DNA of 64,000 bases from Dipteris shenzhenensis (Eukaryota; Polypodiophyta; Polypodiopsida; Gleicheniales): the NCBI GenBank assembly GCA_047967505.1, contig CM106541.1. The stretch is one strand, 5' to 3'. A program made the position numbers and the translations under genes. The notes beneath the pieces were generated by a model. That model ran no database searches. It saw nothing but the letters and a program-made list of their open reading frames with translations, and had not been told where the DNA came from. Positions 53,496 through 63,488 of the stretch are shown here, in pieces. The first letter of the stretch is position 1, and the number at the start of each line of letters is the position of its first letter.

Positions 53496-53545
<50 letters not shown>

Positions 53546-54311
53546 GGGAGGGGGGGAAGAGGGAGAGAGAGGGAAAGAAAGAGAGAGGGGGAGGGAAAGA
53601 GAGGTAGAAAGAGAGAGAAAGAAAGAGACGGGGAGGGAAAGAGAGAGAAAGAGAGAGAAAGAAAGAGAGAGGGGGAGGGAAAGAGAGAGAGAGAATGAGA
53701 GAAAGAGAGAGGACGAGGGAAAGAGAGAGAGAAAGAGAGAGAAAGGGGGAGGGAAAGAGAGAGAGAGACAGAGAGAGACAGAGAGAGAGAGAGTGAGAGA
53801 GAGAGAGGGGGGGGGGGGAGGGAGGAGGGGGTGGTGGAGATGGAGGGGGTAGGGGGTGGTGGAGATGGACGGGGGGGGGGGGGAGGGGGTGGTGGAGATG
53901 GAGGGGGGAAAAGGGGGAGGGGGTAGGGGGTGGTGGAAATGGAGGGGGGGAGGGGGTAGTGGAGATGGAGGGGGGGAGGGGGTAGGAGATGGAGGGGGTA
54001 GGGGGTGGTGGAGATGGAGGGGGGGGGGGAGGGGGTGGTGGAGATGGAGGGTGGAAAAGGGGGAGGGGGTAGGGGGTGGTGGAGATGGAAGGGGGGAGGG
54101 GGTAGGAGATGGAGGGGGGAAAAGGGGGAGGGGGGAGGGGGTGGTGGAGATGGGGAGGGGTAGGGGGTGGTGGAGATGGAGGGGGGGAAAGGGGGAGGGG
54201 GTAGGGGGTGGTGAAAATGGAGGGGGGGAGGGGGTGGTGGAGATGGAGATGGAGGGGGGAAAAGGGGGAGGGGATGGTGGAGATGGAGGAGGGTAGAGGA
54301 GGAGAGGATGG
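53196..54311. repeat. Second kilobase purine tract
   Basis: About 1.1 kb of (GA)n, gggagggaaagagag and ggtggtggagatggaggg units, the same motifs as 14224-15330. It lies upstream, in sense, of the element E gag, as the first tract does for the gag at 1-1330. It ends where a gypsy LTR fragment begins in the opposite orientation, so the plus strand flips from purine-rich to pyrimidine-rich at about 54312. Confidence 0.95.
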
Positions 54312-54989
54312 TGGAACCCACCCTCTCCCTCTTTCCTCCTCCTCCTCCTCCTCCTCCTCCTCTCTCCTCCTCCTCCTTCCTCCTCCTCCCTCCTCTCTCT
54401 TCTTTCCCCCATGCTCTTACACCCTCTTCCTCTCCCACTCCTATGCTCTCCTAAACCCTTTGTTCCTCAATCCTTAAAACTCCATGATCTATGAGGGAGA
54501 TGAGTTCTCCACCATGTACTCTACCCTGAACCTTAGAACCTCCTTCTACACTCTGGAACCTCCTTCTAAACCCTGGAACTCCTTCTAAACCCTGGAACCT
54601 CCTTCTGAACCTTGGATCCTCCTTTCAACCCTGGACTCCTTCTAAACCTTGTAACCTCCTTCTAAACCCTGGAACTCCTAAACCTTGGAATCTCCTTCTG
54701 AACCCTGGAACCTCCTTCTAACCCTTAAACTCCTCCTAAACCCTCCAATGAAGGCGAAAGCCTTCATTACCTCAACAAAGATGATTTACGTTTCTTTTAC
54801 ACATGCATGCACTTTGTTTGCTTAGCACACTTAAGCCTACATCTCTCACCAGAACACGACTCGAGGTCCTAAGCTACACGTATACTACAATGACAACTCT
54901 AATATATCTATAGGTGAAAAAAAGCCTCGGAACCCTGCAAACATAGAACACCCACCTCTTCCTACAAAAGCAATAGGAAAGAGCCAACA
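54312..54989 (+). repeat. Gypsy-like LTR, copy 3, 3' part
   Basis: In sense it starts inside the LTR at its CT-rich block (ccaccctctccctctttcc), includes the ccttctaaaccctggaacctcc minisatellite (about 54530-54740) and ends GGAAAGAGCCAACA at 54989. The expected PBS does not follow; a copia fragment starts at once. Confidence 0.8.
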
Positions 54990-54999
54990 TTTTTATAGC

Positions 55000-55864
55000 A
55001 GTCTTTAATTATATGACCCATTTTACCATAGTAGTAGCATTCAACATTGTTGTTTGCATTTTGGCCTCTCTTCCATCCACCACGACTTCTTTGGCTCCCC
55101 CTGCCTCTAAGGTTACCATGTCCTCCTCCATAGGACTGGTTTTCTTGAATTTGCTACATATTCTGATTTCTACCATGGCCTCTAGATCGGCCTGCTCTAC
55201 CTCTGCCTCCACCTCTTCTAGCATTTGAGTAGAAGACAGTTTCTTTTGAAGTTCCTCCTGAAGAAGATGCACCACCATTTCTCTGCTCTTCAGAAATTAG
55301 AAGAGCAATCAACTCCCCAAAATCAGGAAAATTCTCACAGACGGCAATGGATGTCCGGAACTGTGCATAATCCTTTCCTAGACCATTCAAGGTCACAGAA
55401 ACTAAATCATCATCGTCCACTGGCGACCCAATGGGAGCAAGTGCATCTACAATCTTCTTCACCTTCATGTGGTAGTCATTGATGCTCATATTTTCTCTCT
55501 GCACATTATGCAACTCCTGCTTGAGCTACATTTTCCTGGCTTGCGTATTTGTGCTATACATTTTTGTCAAAGTATTCCATGCCTCCTTCGGCGTGCTTGC
55601 ATCCTAAATATGCACAATCATAGAATATGAAATACTGATAGACAGCCAGTACATAACTTTTTTGGCTCTCTCATGCCAGACTTTAAATGCCTACAACTAT
55701 TGATTGGGAACATTAGGAATAATTGGTTCTTGTTCAGCTCCAGTAATGAACTCCCAATAGCCTTTTCCCTTAAGGAAATTCGTCATTCTAAACTTCCATG
55801 CTTGGAAGTTGTTCTTGTCAAGCTTTTCAGTGACTATCTGTGAAGAAAGAGCATCAGACGCCAT
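55000..55864 (-). pseudogene. gag: Copia B4 gag, truncated
   Basis: Starts MASDALSSQIVTEKLDKNNF at 55864 and reads FRMTNFLKGKGYWEFITGAE. A break near 55697 is followed by degenerate capsid sequence, then VKKIVDALAPIGSPVDDDDL (near 55440) and a Gly/Arg-rich tail. The region ends inside the knuckle. Several frame breaks make it non-functional. Confidence 0.85.
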
Positions 55865-56395
55865 TACAGAACACTGCAAAAATATTCTGTCATTGCAAAA
55901 AACACAACTTCTGCCTCACAAGGGCAAATCTGCAAAACTGACGAAAGTGGTGTTTGACCACACAGTCACTTCCTAGTGACCATTTTGCATCAACAGGCAA
56001 TAAGAATGAGTCTGTCACTCCCAATATCTCTATGCACAGGCATACGATGCAATTTCTACGGTAACTTTTCATCGACCTATAGAATAGTGGTCGCACGGCA
56101 AAAACAGGGCACTTTTCTAAGTGCCTATGAAAAACTTCTGCCACCAAAACAGGCCCCGAAATGGCCTCGAATAGAAAAAAATAATGTCACTGAGGGCTTC
56201 GCCTAGTCTCATATACTACCCTCTCACCACACCACGAAGGGCATCCCAATCTGAGACAATGCACTCTTGCACTTTCTGGCTGTGCTACCTGCAGAGATTT
56301 GCTCCCAAACTCGAAAAAGCAAAGCAACACTGATCCTCTTACCAAGACACTATGAACTTGTTTTCTTTCTTGAGCTCCTTACCACAAATCGGCGG

Positions 56396-56407
56396 GCTCT
56401 GATACCA
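56396..56407 (-). other. Copia B4 primer-binding site
   Basis: TGGTATCAGAGC in sense, next to the LTR end. Confidence 0.92.
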
Positions 56408-56760
56408 TGTGAAGAGAGTGGGAGAGAAGGAAGGAGTCTCACTTGTGGCTTTCTCACATACACAATGGGGGAATACACACAAAGGTGGAGGCTGAAAATA
56501 GTTTTCCTCTTCTTAGTTGTGAAAGCCAAAAGAACTCTAAGTACAAAAGAATAGGTGAACCCTATATGTGGGTCTCAAACCAAGCTCAGCTAACTAAGGT
56601 GGCATACTAACTAAGCCACTAACTAGAGTACATAAAGATAGTTGTCATCCAGCTATTATTCATGGGCGGTATACCAACTGCATCTGCAGCTAACAATTCG
56701 GTGACATAAATGCACAACGGTCACCCTGGCATATCATGAGTGGAGCTCGATATCTCAACA
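56408..56760 (-). repeat. Copia B4 5' LTR
   Basis: 353 bp, matching the other three family B LTRs from end to end. Confidence 0.94.
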
Positions 56761-56862
56761 TTGCCTCCTCATTCAATCTAGACAATGGAATCTATTTTAG
56801 CAATAAAGTTGAAAATACAAATATGTTCTTGAAACAACTAGTGGAAGAAAGAAAGATGATAC

Positions 56863-57599
56863 TCACAAGTTAAACCTTTGTAAAGCTGCAATCAACCTCA
56901 ACTCATTGTCAGGCTCTAGAGCTATAATATGTGCATGAATCCTAATATTCCTTGCCTTGTTATTAACAAAGACCTCCCCAATGCTCTCCATCCATGAGGT
57001 AGTTCGATGGTTTCCCTCCCACACATATAACATCTTGCAGGACAAGAATTCCCATGTAGGAGTCTATTGAAGCTCATGCTCAAACTCATCATTCACAGCA
57101 TGCCAATGCTTATGCCATGAAACTCTTATCTCATCATCCACCTCTTTGGTTCAGATATCCCAAGCGAAATAATGAAGGACCCCTTTGTGGGGACATATCC
57201 CTCCATCTCAAATGCTCTCTTGAGAATGGAGAGGTCATTCCTAAGTTGTCTCACCTTAGGGTTGATAAGTAATCTGCACAAAGGGATACGGGGAGGTACC
57301 ATTCCTCTATTGACAGTTATGAACTCAAGAAAATCACTTCCAACATTACTATCCATTGATTCAGGGACAAATTCATCACCTTCTGTATCACCCTTAGCCT
57401 TTCCACTATCCTTCTTGCTAATAGACTCTTTCTCCATCGGCATCTCTTCAACCTCCTCTGCATTTGGAGGTTTGGCTTGTGTGTCAGCAGATGTGGGGGA
57501 TGGTGTTGTTGGAACTTGCTCTTTCTTTTTCGCACTCTTTTTCTTCTTACCACCAGCCTATCCACCTATTGGAGATTTTTTCTTTCCTGACCTAGTCAT
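56863..57599 (-). pseudogene. ORF with ParB/sulfiredoxin-like signature
   Basis: From the ATG at 57599: a basic Lys-rich start (MTRSGKKKSPIGG), an acidic Ser/Glu-rich linker, then IPLCRLLINPKVRQLRNDLS and FEMEGYVPTKGSFIISLG. That matches the opening of the ParB/Srx fold, where a Leu-x-x-NP...R block precedes a helix and a G-x-x-P strand. Further on a VWEGNHRTTSWME block (about 57000-57025) gives the GxHR-type motif of that fold, then ELRLIAALQRFN. A TAG at codon 14 (57557-57559), a frameshift near 57135 and a TAG at 57064-57066 break it. The end reads ...AACTT then GTGAGTATC, a good 5' splice site, so an intron may begin near 56866, where copia B4 lies just beyond. Biochemical role is unknown; the fold call is by motif only. 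Confidence 0.5.
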
Positions 57600-57750
57600 G
57601 ACTTCTAGCATACACAAAAGAAAATTGGATATTAGATCTCAGCCACCATTCATTTTTTATTGTACTTTGAGGAAAAGCAAGCCATCGAATGAACAATGAA
57701 TCAAAGAATGCAACTGACCAAAAGAGAAATACCTGGTGATCTTGGACCTT

Positions 57751-57762
57751 GGGCTGATACCA
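57751..57762 (-). other. Possible primer-binding site upstream of the ParB-like ORF
   Basis: Reads TGGTATCAGCCC in sense; the first nine bases match the initiator tRNA-Met complement, and it directly follows GTTGTTCA, a plausible LTR end. A nine-base match could be chance in 64 kb. Confidence 0.35.
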
Positions 57763-57956
57763 TGAACAACTCAGGTTCCAATATTCCAACTAGCACTCTG
57801 CAAAGAGAGATTCAAGAAAGTCAAGAACATGTATTGACATAGGAGCATAAGAACATCAAAGAGCAACCATAGTGTGAGAAAAAACTAATGCACAATCCCC
57901 CTATTCCACCCAAATTTCCCCCAAAAAATTCAAATCTCCAATATCCAAAATGACAG

Positions 57957-57968
57957 CTTATATATAGT
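57957..57968 (-). promoter_or_regulatory. TATA box upstream of the ParB-like ORF
   Basis: CACTATATATAAGC in sense, a strong plant TATA box about 360 bp before the ATG at 57599. It serves either a host promoter or the U3 of an unrecognised LTR. Confidence 0.55.
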
Positions 57969-58039
57969 GATTGAAGTAAAGTAAGGAATAACTATTGACA
58001 TAGCAACTAAAGAATTATGAGCAGCAGGAGGTGGAGTTA

Positions 58040-59042
58040 TGGACGATGAGACCCCAAAGAGTGGCGTCGAAGTAGACAACGAGGCACCACTAGTGGCGCT
58101 AATGGTGATCCTCCAAATGAGAAGTAGTCCCAGAAGGAGTTTCTTTCAGCTATGGCAATGATGATCGCTGCGTCAAAGGAATTGCAGTTTCTTCCTCTTC
58201 ATTGCTACAGCAAAGCAAAATTTCTTGCCAAAAGATTACTTCAAGATAGACGAAAACCCTTAAGATCAACAAACGATCATCATGTGCTTCAAGACAAAGA
58301 AGATAGGATCGCTTGCTCTGCCAAAAAACTTCCCTGAAATCATCCGGCCACACAGTGATGAAGTATTCCTACGCCTCGCGTCAAGCTCATGTGCTGCTAT
58401 GGCAAGTGCATCTCCTGCAGCCGCACGACAATCAACTCAAGTATGTTGGCAGAGAGACTCGCATCGTGGTGGTGAGCAAGAACGTAAGCTACTGGGAGTT
58501 ACGACAAAGCTCGGGAGGCTATTCGATGATCTGGATGCTGACTACCTCGGAGGAGAATTCCTGACGACCTCAGCTTCTTTCTAACAATGAATGGGGTGTC
58601 GCTCAATCCATCTCCAATCCACCTGAGCATTCCTCAATCGACAAGTCTGCCACTACACTCTTCGGATCTCTCTTCAAGCCCCAGGTGAGATCTCCTCCAT
58701 GCCCTTGGCTCTCTGCTCACGAGAATCACCACGAGTATGAGCTCCAACTTGTCTACCTTCGTCGATCAGGCATTGAAAAGGCACCCCACCAAGCAAGCGG
58801 CTCTACCACAGGTATAGGTGCAAACCGAAACAGACTCCAGAGACTATAGTCGAACGTGCAACGCTGAAAGAAGGCTCATTACCACGAAATCGATTAAGGC
58901 AAGCGCAGCCGCAGTTTCAGCAGCTACTTTCGTTCCAGAGCTAGATGCATTGATCTATGGTCTGCATAGTTTCAGGTCGCAACCAACATCTAGAGGAGCC
59001 AGGATTGATCAAATTGTTAATTACATCAATTACCAGGGATGA
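58040..59042 (+). pseudogene. Gene-like region, possible B3-type domain remnant
   Basis: Plus-strand coding-like blocks in different frames. They are MDDETPKSGVEVDNEAPLVA from an ATG at about 58040; KQNFLPKDYFKIDENP (about 58207-58254); KKIGSLALPKNFPEIIRPHS and DEVFLRLASS; then LLWQVHLLQPHDNQLKYVGR, ETRIVVVSKNVSYWEL and GGYSMIWML. The LPKNF, EVFLRL and LWQVHL sequence loosely follows the strand order of plant B3 DNA-binding domains, but the match is weak. A later frame (58818-59042) holds SAAAVSAATFVPELDALIYG and ends in a TGA. GC content is higher than in the spacer that follows. It is either exons with introns or a frameshifted relic. Confidence 0.35.
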
Positions 59043-60261
59043 AACCTGAGAATGATTAATATTAACAGGGAGTTGGATAGAGTATATAAAATGGACGGCT
59101 AGAGTTTGATGAGAGTGCTAGAAAACTTGGACCTAAACCTGTAGCAGAACGGCGCTTGGAGACTGTTTTTTGTAGTAGAATGGCACAGCGGCACGTGTAG
59201 AAGACCACTTGTCGTAGCTTTGACGTGAAGGTATCGAATGGCAAAGGTCGAGTAAATGCATGCAAGACCACTTGTCCACTCCATAATATGTACAAAAATG
59301 GGCGTTTTTTGAGGTTGATGGTTTCAAATCTAGTGCCCGAGCACGGTAGGAAATCACATATTTGAAATGGACATGTAGTCACATGATGATTGGAATGTTA
59401 TCTTTCCCAATCTGAAAAATGATTTATACCAAATTTTACAAGCGTCTTGGATTAATCATCAATGCAAATGAATTTCATATTTTTTTCATAATTTGAAATA
59501 AAATATTTATGATATCAAAATATAATATTTAAACAAAAACAAGGCAAAGCATACACTAAGTTTTGAGTCAGTTATATTTAAATGCAAAGTTGATAGATTT
59601 AAAAAATAACATTTTCTACATCATTAGATAAATATTCCTTAGTAGTTATGCAGTTGTATGTGATCAATCTTTCACATTGTAATATATCTTTTGCAAGACA
59701 TGCATTATAATATGTTTTTCAATCACCCCCTTAAAATGTTTTTTAATCACCCCCTTAAAATTTAGAAGAATACATACATTTAAAAGTATACCCCATCCTT
59801 TTATTGGTGGCACACACTTTTCGAGCTTGTGTTACTATATCACTACTCCACCACCTTTCATGGCATTTATAACTATACCCCCTCCTTTCATGAGTGCCAT
59901 GCAATTTAAGAACTCTCATTACTAAATCACTACTCTAGCACTTGCCTCCAAGTTTCATAGCTCTGTTTGCACCTGCCTCCATGTTTAACTTCAACCATCA
60001 TTTTTTCTTGGGTAGCTCCACATAGCATTTGAGGTGCCTATTTCATGTTCAATACTACCTCTACCACTTACTTTTGTGAGCTGCGGCCATTCTTGTTCTT
60101 TTGCTTTGGCAACATTGAACTTCCCTGGCATGTGAGGTATCTCCACCTTCAAAAACTTTCCCTTCCTTTTTTGGCATTATTTATGGGGCATTGCATGGTA
60201 GATACTTCCTGACTTCTACAATCTACTGCAATTGCTTTCACAGATTTTGAAGCTTCTTCTA
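59043..60261. other. AT-rich intergenic spacer
   Basis: No gene. It is strongly AT-rich at about 59455-59720. It has a short direct repeat, tcacccccttaaaat, at about 59725-59762, and repeated accacctttcatgg-like phrases near 59810-59960. No promoter or element ends are recognised. Confidence 0.7.
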
Positions 60262-60745
60262 TAAAAGGAAGAGCATTTATCCTTGTTCGAAATCTTTCTG
60301 ATGGAAATGGAGAGTAGTGCTATGCTTCATGATGAGAAGGGTGTTTTGTTGCTACAAAAGGTTGCTCAAAATGGTGTGTGCATGCTTGAGGAGAATGAAA
60401 TAGTTTCGCTGTTTGAATCAATCCATGGTAGTTGGTTGCGAACAAACAATGGCGTCAAGTATGTGTCATTGTATGATGCATGCATCATTGACATGATTGT
60501 AGAAATCTTGCAAAGTAGTAAACAAGGATCCTACATGAGAGGTAAACATATTGGTGAAGGTCCGATAGTGCAAAAACTGAGAAGAAGAGAATCTATGTGG
60601 AGTAAAAAATCATATTCGAAAAGAAATTTCATTGGCCTTACAAATGATGTGGCTACAGAACTTGGAGTGGCACACGAAGGTGGGATTAACCTTGGAGATA
60701 TTAGAAGAATACAGAAGAAAAGACCAAAATCCATGTCCTCTGCAA
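60262..60745 (+). CDS. Unidentified ORF, 5' part, split by element D
   Basis: Open frame with candidate Met at 60301 (MEMESSAMLHDEKGVLLLQK). It has ENEIVSLFESIHGSWLRTNN, VSLYDACIIDMIVEILQSSK, a basic segment RRRESMWSKKSYSKRNFIGL, and GGINLGDIRRIQKKRPKSMS just before the break. With the element and one tgcaa copy ignored, the same frame continues at 63405 for about 28 codons to a TGA near 63486-63488, giving roughly 180 residues with no stop. Low bias and uninterrupted reading suggest a host gene or exon that was intact when D inserted. A pyrimidine-rich ctttcacag near 60234-60242 could be a splice acceptor. I recognise no domain. Confidence 0.45.
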
Positions 60746-61034
60746 TGTTGGTGAACTGAAAGAAAAGCATGGAGTGAACACAAACTTAGAATTCTTGATT
60801 ATGGAATGAAGAAAGGTGAGATCCTTAAGTAGGCACCTCTTACATGATCACTGACATCACTGATGACCTCTGAGCTCCATAATCATCTCCTCAGTCTGCT
60901 CCTAGATTCTCTCAATCATCCTATGTGGCTTCTACCACCACCTAATAGTGCTTACGGGCACCTAATTGTGCCTCTAACACACACACATAGAAACCAAGGT
61001 GTGCCTAGGGCATACACCTTGAGATATCCCATCA
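60746..61034 (-). repeat. Element D 3' LTR
   Basis: Starts TGATGGGATATCTCAAGG in sense and ends GTTCACCAACA. Matches 63111-63399. Confidence 0.93.
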
Positions 61035-61050
61035 TACCCCCCCTCAAGGG
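61035..61050 (-). other. Element D polypurine tract
   Basis: CCCTTGAGGGGGGGTA in sense, next to the 3' LTR. Confidence 0.82.
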
Positions 61051-61402
61051 AATGCCTCAGGCTATGTCAAGGATACATCTAGTCTCATAGTTTCTCATGC
61101 CATCTCATGGTGGTCAAGGATAAATCTATGGCTAGGTTCTCATGCTAGCAAGGGGTTCCCAAGGGTGTGAAGTAAAAAGGGATACAAAAGACCTTCCAAT
61201 GGTTATCTCCCCTGCATGTACATGCACACGATGTCTGTAGGAGGTACCATGGAGCAAAACACATACACATGGCCTACATCATATGGTGACCAGAGGTGTT
61301 TACAAAACACACAATAGTTTATTTCATTCATTTTGGAGGACTATCCAGGCTATGTACCTTGACTCAACAAAAAGAGAGATCTGGAGCATACATGGAGATG
61401 AT
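61051..61402 (-). other. Element D 3' untranslated segment
   Basis: About 350 bp between gag and the polypurine tract. No frame or repeat recognised. Confidence 0.6.
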
Positions 61403-62245
61403 TCAAAAAGCATAATCTTCATAGGATGCCTCATCTCGTGGAGGCACATCAACTGAAAGTAGATTGGTAGTTTCTGACTTTGAAGTTGCTTCCTTTTTGG
61501 CTCTACAAAACTTTTCATGGTGATTGTTTTTGCCACAATGTTTGCATAGATTGATTTTGAAGCAGTCTTTTGAGAGGTGATTAGTCTTCCCACAATGTTT
61601 GCAAGGTGAAAAGTTGCCCTTTTGGATTTTTATGGCATAGGCTGTGTCATTGCCTCTCCGGAGTTCCATGTGCCTTTCTTCTTCTTGAAGAGCAGAAGTA
61701 AGACCTTCAAGATTAGGATTAGGAAGATTTTTCAAAGTGGTAACAACATGATCATAATCTTCAGGCATACTCTTGAGCAACACTGCCATTGCATCATCTG
61801 TAGTGATTGGAGAGTTGATAGAAGCAAGTTGAGTCATGAGACTCGTCATGTAATTGACATGGGTAGCCAAAGGAGTGCCACTAACCATCTTCAATTTAAA
61901 GAAAGAAATCTTAAGTGACAATTTTGAGATGTGAGAGCTAGCACCAAAAATAATGTCAAGCTTTTGCCAAGCTTCTGAAGGGGACTACAAATCAGAGATG
62001 TGATGAATATAGTCATCTCCTAAGGCAAGAGCAATGATGCCATAGGCTTTCTCCTCTCTACCAGGATCTCTTGCCGAGCATGTCGGAGCTGAGGATTCTC
62101 TAGCATTGGAGGCTATTGAAGAAGAAGTTGAAGCCGGTTTGACAAGCCCCCAGAGGTTTTCCCTCATCAATGCAAACTTAACCTTCATCTGCCATGTGTG
62201 AAAGCCCTTACCATTGAACTTATCCATATTCAAGATGGTAGCCAT
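61403..62245 (-). pseudogene. gag: Element D gag, one in-frame stop
   Basis: A 280-residue frame from MATILNMDKFNGKGFHTWQM with one TAG near 61987 after the block DDYIHHISDL. The capsid continues SEAWQKLDIIFGASSHISKL, KLKMVSGTPLATHVNYMTSL and LLKSMPEDYDHVVTTLKNLP. Two knuckles follow, CKHCGKTNHLSKDC and CKHCGKNNHHEKFC, and an acidic tail ending YEDYAF. It aligns along its length with the gag of element C, including the same total length of 843 nt. There is no protease motif after the knuckles. Confidence 0.9.
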
Positions 62246-63098
62246 GAGAGGGTCTAACCCAGAATGGGCAGTGTCTACTCTCTTACAAGGCTAGAAAGAG
62301 TTGAAGAGCTTCAAAATACAATCATTTAGAGTAGCAAAGGCTTGCAACCAAAATCCATACTACAAATCAATGATGTTTTCACTTGCATGCTTCATAGAGG
62401 TGACTAAATGAAAGTATTCCAAGCAAATCCAGGTATAGCAACTTAAAAGAAAGTTGTAGCCACATTTGTACTGATGCTTTTCAATACTTTAAAATCTCAA
62501 AAATGCTAAAGTAGCATCTAATGTAGCATCAAACTCATAACCTTGTCAAAACTATCCAAAACAAAGGCCTGAATTTGGAGGGCTTGTATCTCACTCTTCA
62601 AAGCAAAGAAAAGAGGGCTTTTTGAAGCAAAAGAAAGCTCATATACCAGAGAAGATCCAGCACAGAGGTTGGGCAAAATGGCATGCAATATTGCTCGTGG
62701 GAGTTGCTGCAGGCTGAGCCTGTGTTTTGACATTTTCTCCTTCGTTACTGAACCAAATAGGCTACAAAGTGACTCAAAATGTTTGTCTTGAGTCACCCAT
62801 CTACTCCTAAGAGGGCTCGAGCAATGGTGCAGCAGGCAGGGAGTATTCTGCAACATAAAAATGATAAAAAAATGCGCTGTTTGGGGAATGGCGACCAGCA
62901 AAGATGTCTTTTCTTCAATTGCTTGCAGGTGGAAGTTTTCCCAAACGAGGGGTATCTCTAGCAGGAAGGGCTTGGAGAATGGCAGAGGACTGAGGGAGAA
63001 CAAGGGCTTTAGCAAGATTTGGGAAGAAAGGGAAGAAATGGTAAAGATGAAGAAGAAGAAGATGGTGTGGCACAAGTGGGTTCAAGGAGGATCAAAGT
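62246..63098 (-). other. Element D leader with a 185-residue frame
   Basis: The leader between the PBS and gag. A frame of 185 codons (63075-62518) starts MCHTIFFFFIFTISSLSSQI, a hydrophobic Phe-rich start resembling a signal or membrane segment, and later contains SKHRLSLQQLPRAILHAILP. It may be chance or an upstream ORF; nothing comparable is open in the leader of C. Confidence 0.4.
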
Positions 63099-63110
63099 GC
63101 TCTGACACCA
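63099..63110 (-). other. Element D primer-binding site, one mismatch
   Basis: TGGTGTCAGAGC in sense, directly after the LTR end CACCAACA. One base differs from the initiator tRNA-Met complement. Confidence 0.85.
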
Positions 63111-63399
63111 TGTTGGTGAACTGAAAGGAAAGCATGGAGTGAACACAAACTGAGAATTCTTGCTTATGGAATGAAGAAAGGTGAGGTCCTTAAGTAGGCA
63201 CCTCTTACATGATCACTAACATCATTGATGACCTCTAAGCTCCACAATCATCTCCTCAATCTGCTCCTAGATTCTCTCAATCATCCTATGTGGCTTCTAC
63301 CACCACCTAACAGTGCTTATGGGCACCTAACTATGCCTCTAGCGCACACACGTAGAAACCAAGGTGTGCCTAGGGCATACACCTTGAGATATCCCATCA
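63111..63399 (-). repeat. Element D 5' LTR
   Basis: 289 bp, TG and CA ends, followed by the second tgcaa. Confidence 0.93.
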
Positions 63400-63404
63400 T
63401 GCAA

Positions 63405-63488
63405 TCCATAAATTGACTCCCACAGACCTGAGTATCAAACAGTTAGCACACCAGTGCCAAGAAGAAGACATTCAGGTTCAATTGTGAT
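63405..63488 (+). CDS. Unidentified ORF, 3' part after element D
   Basis: Continues the frame of 60262-60745 as IHKLTPTDLSIKQLAHQCQE and stops at a TGA near 63486-63488. In another phase the same DNA stays open longer (PVPRRRHSGSIVIENNNLDG and on to about 63564), so the true exon phase is uncertain. Confidence 0.4.

Larger units (their letters stand above)
54990..56760 (-). mobile_element. Copia family B fragment B4, 5' end
   Basis: A minus-strand 5' LTR (56408-56760), PBS (56396-56407), leader and gag down to the zinc knuckle near 55000, where it stops against the gypsy LTR. It keeps one copy of the segment duplicated in B1. The right flank is ttgcc; the left end is lost, so no target duplication can be tested. 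Confidence 0.92.
60746..63399 (-). mobile_element. Element D: complete gag-only LTR retrotransposon
   Basis: 2654 bp with two 289-bp LTRs (60746-61034 and 63111-63399), a PBS, a polypurine tract and a perfect 5-bp target duplication tgcaa (60741-60745 and 63400-63404). It encodes only a copia-type gag. The LTRs differ by about 17 substitutions (near 6%), so it is older than element C. Gag is clearly homologous to that of C, but the LTRs are unrelated by eye, so C and D are separate families of the same kind. Confidence 0.93.

Noticed and set aside
53174-54438. Overlapping 400-codon Pro/Ser/Leu frames
   Set aside because: Same cause: purine microsatellite. No domain, and frames exist in several phases.
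54208-54477. Poly-Ser/Leu frame
   Set aside because: Spans the junction of the purine tract and the CT-rich part of the gypsy LTR; low complexity.
58150-58584. Firm call of a B3 transcription factor gene
   Set aside because: Only scattered LPKNF and LWQV-type resemblance across different frames; kept as a low-confidence possibility.
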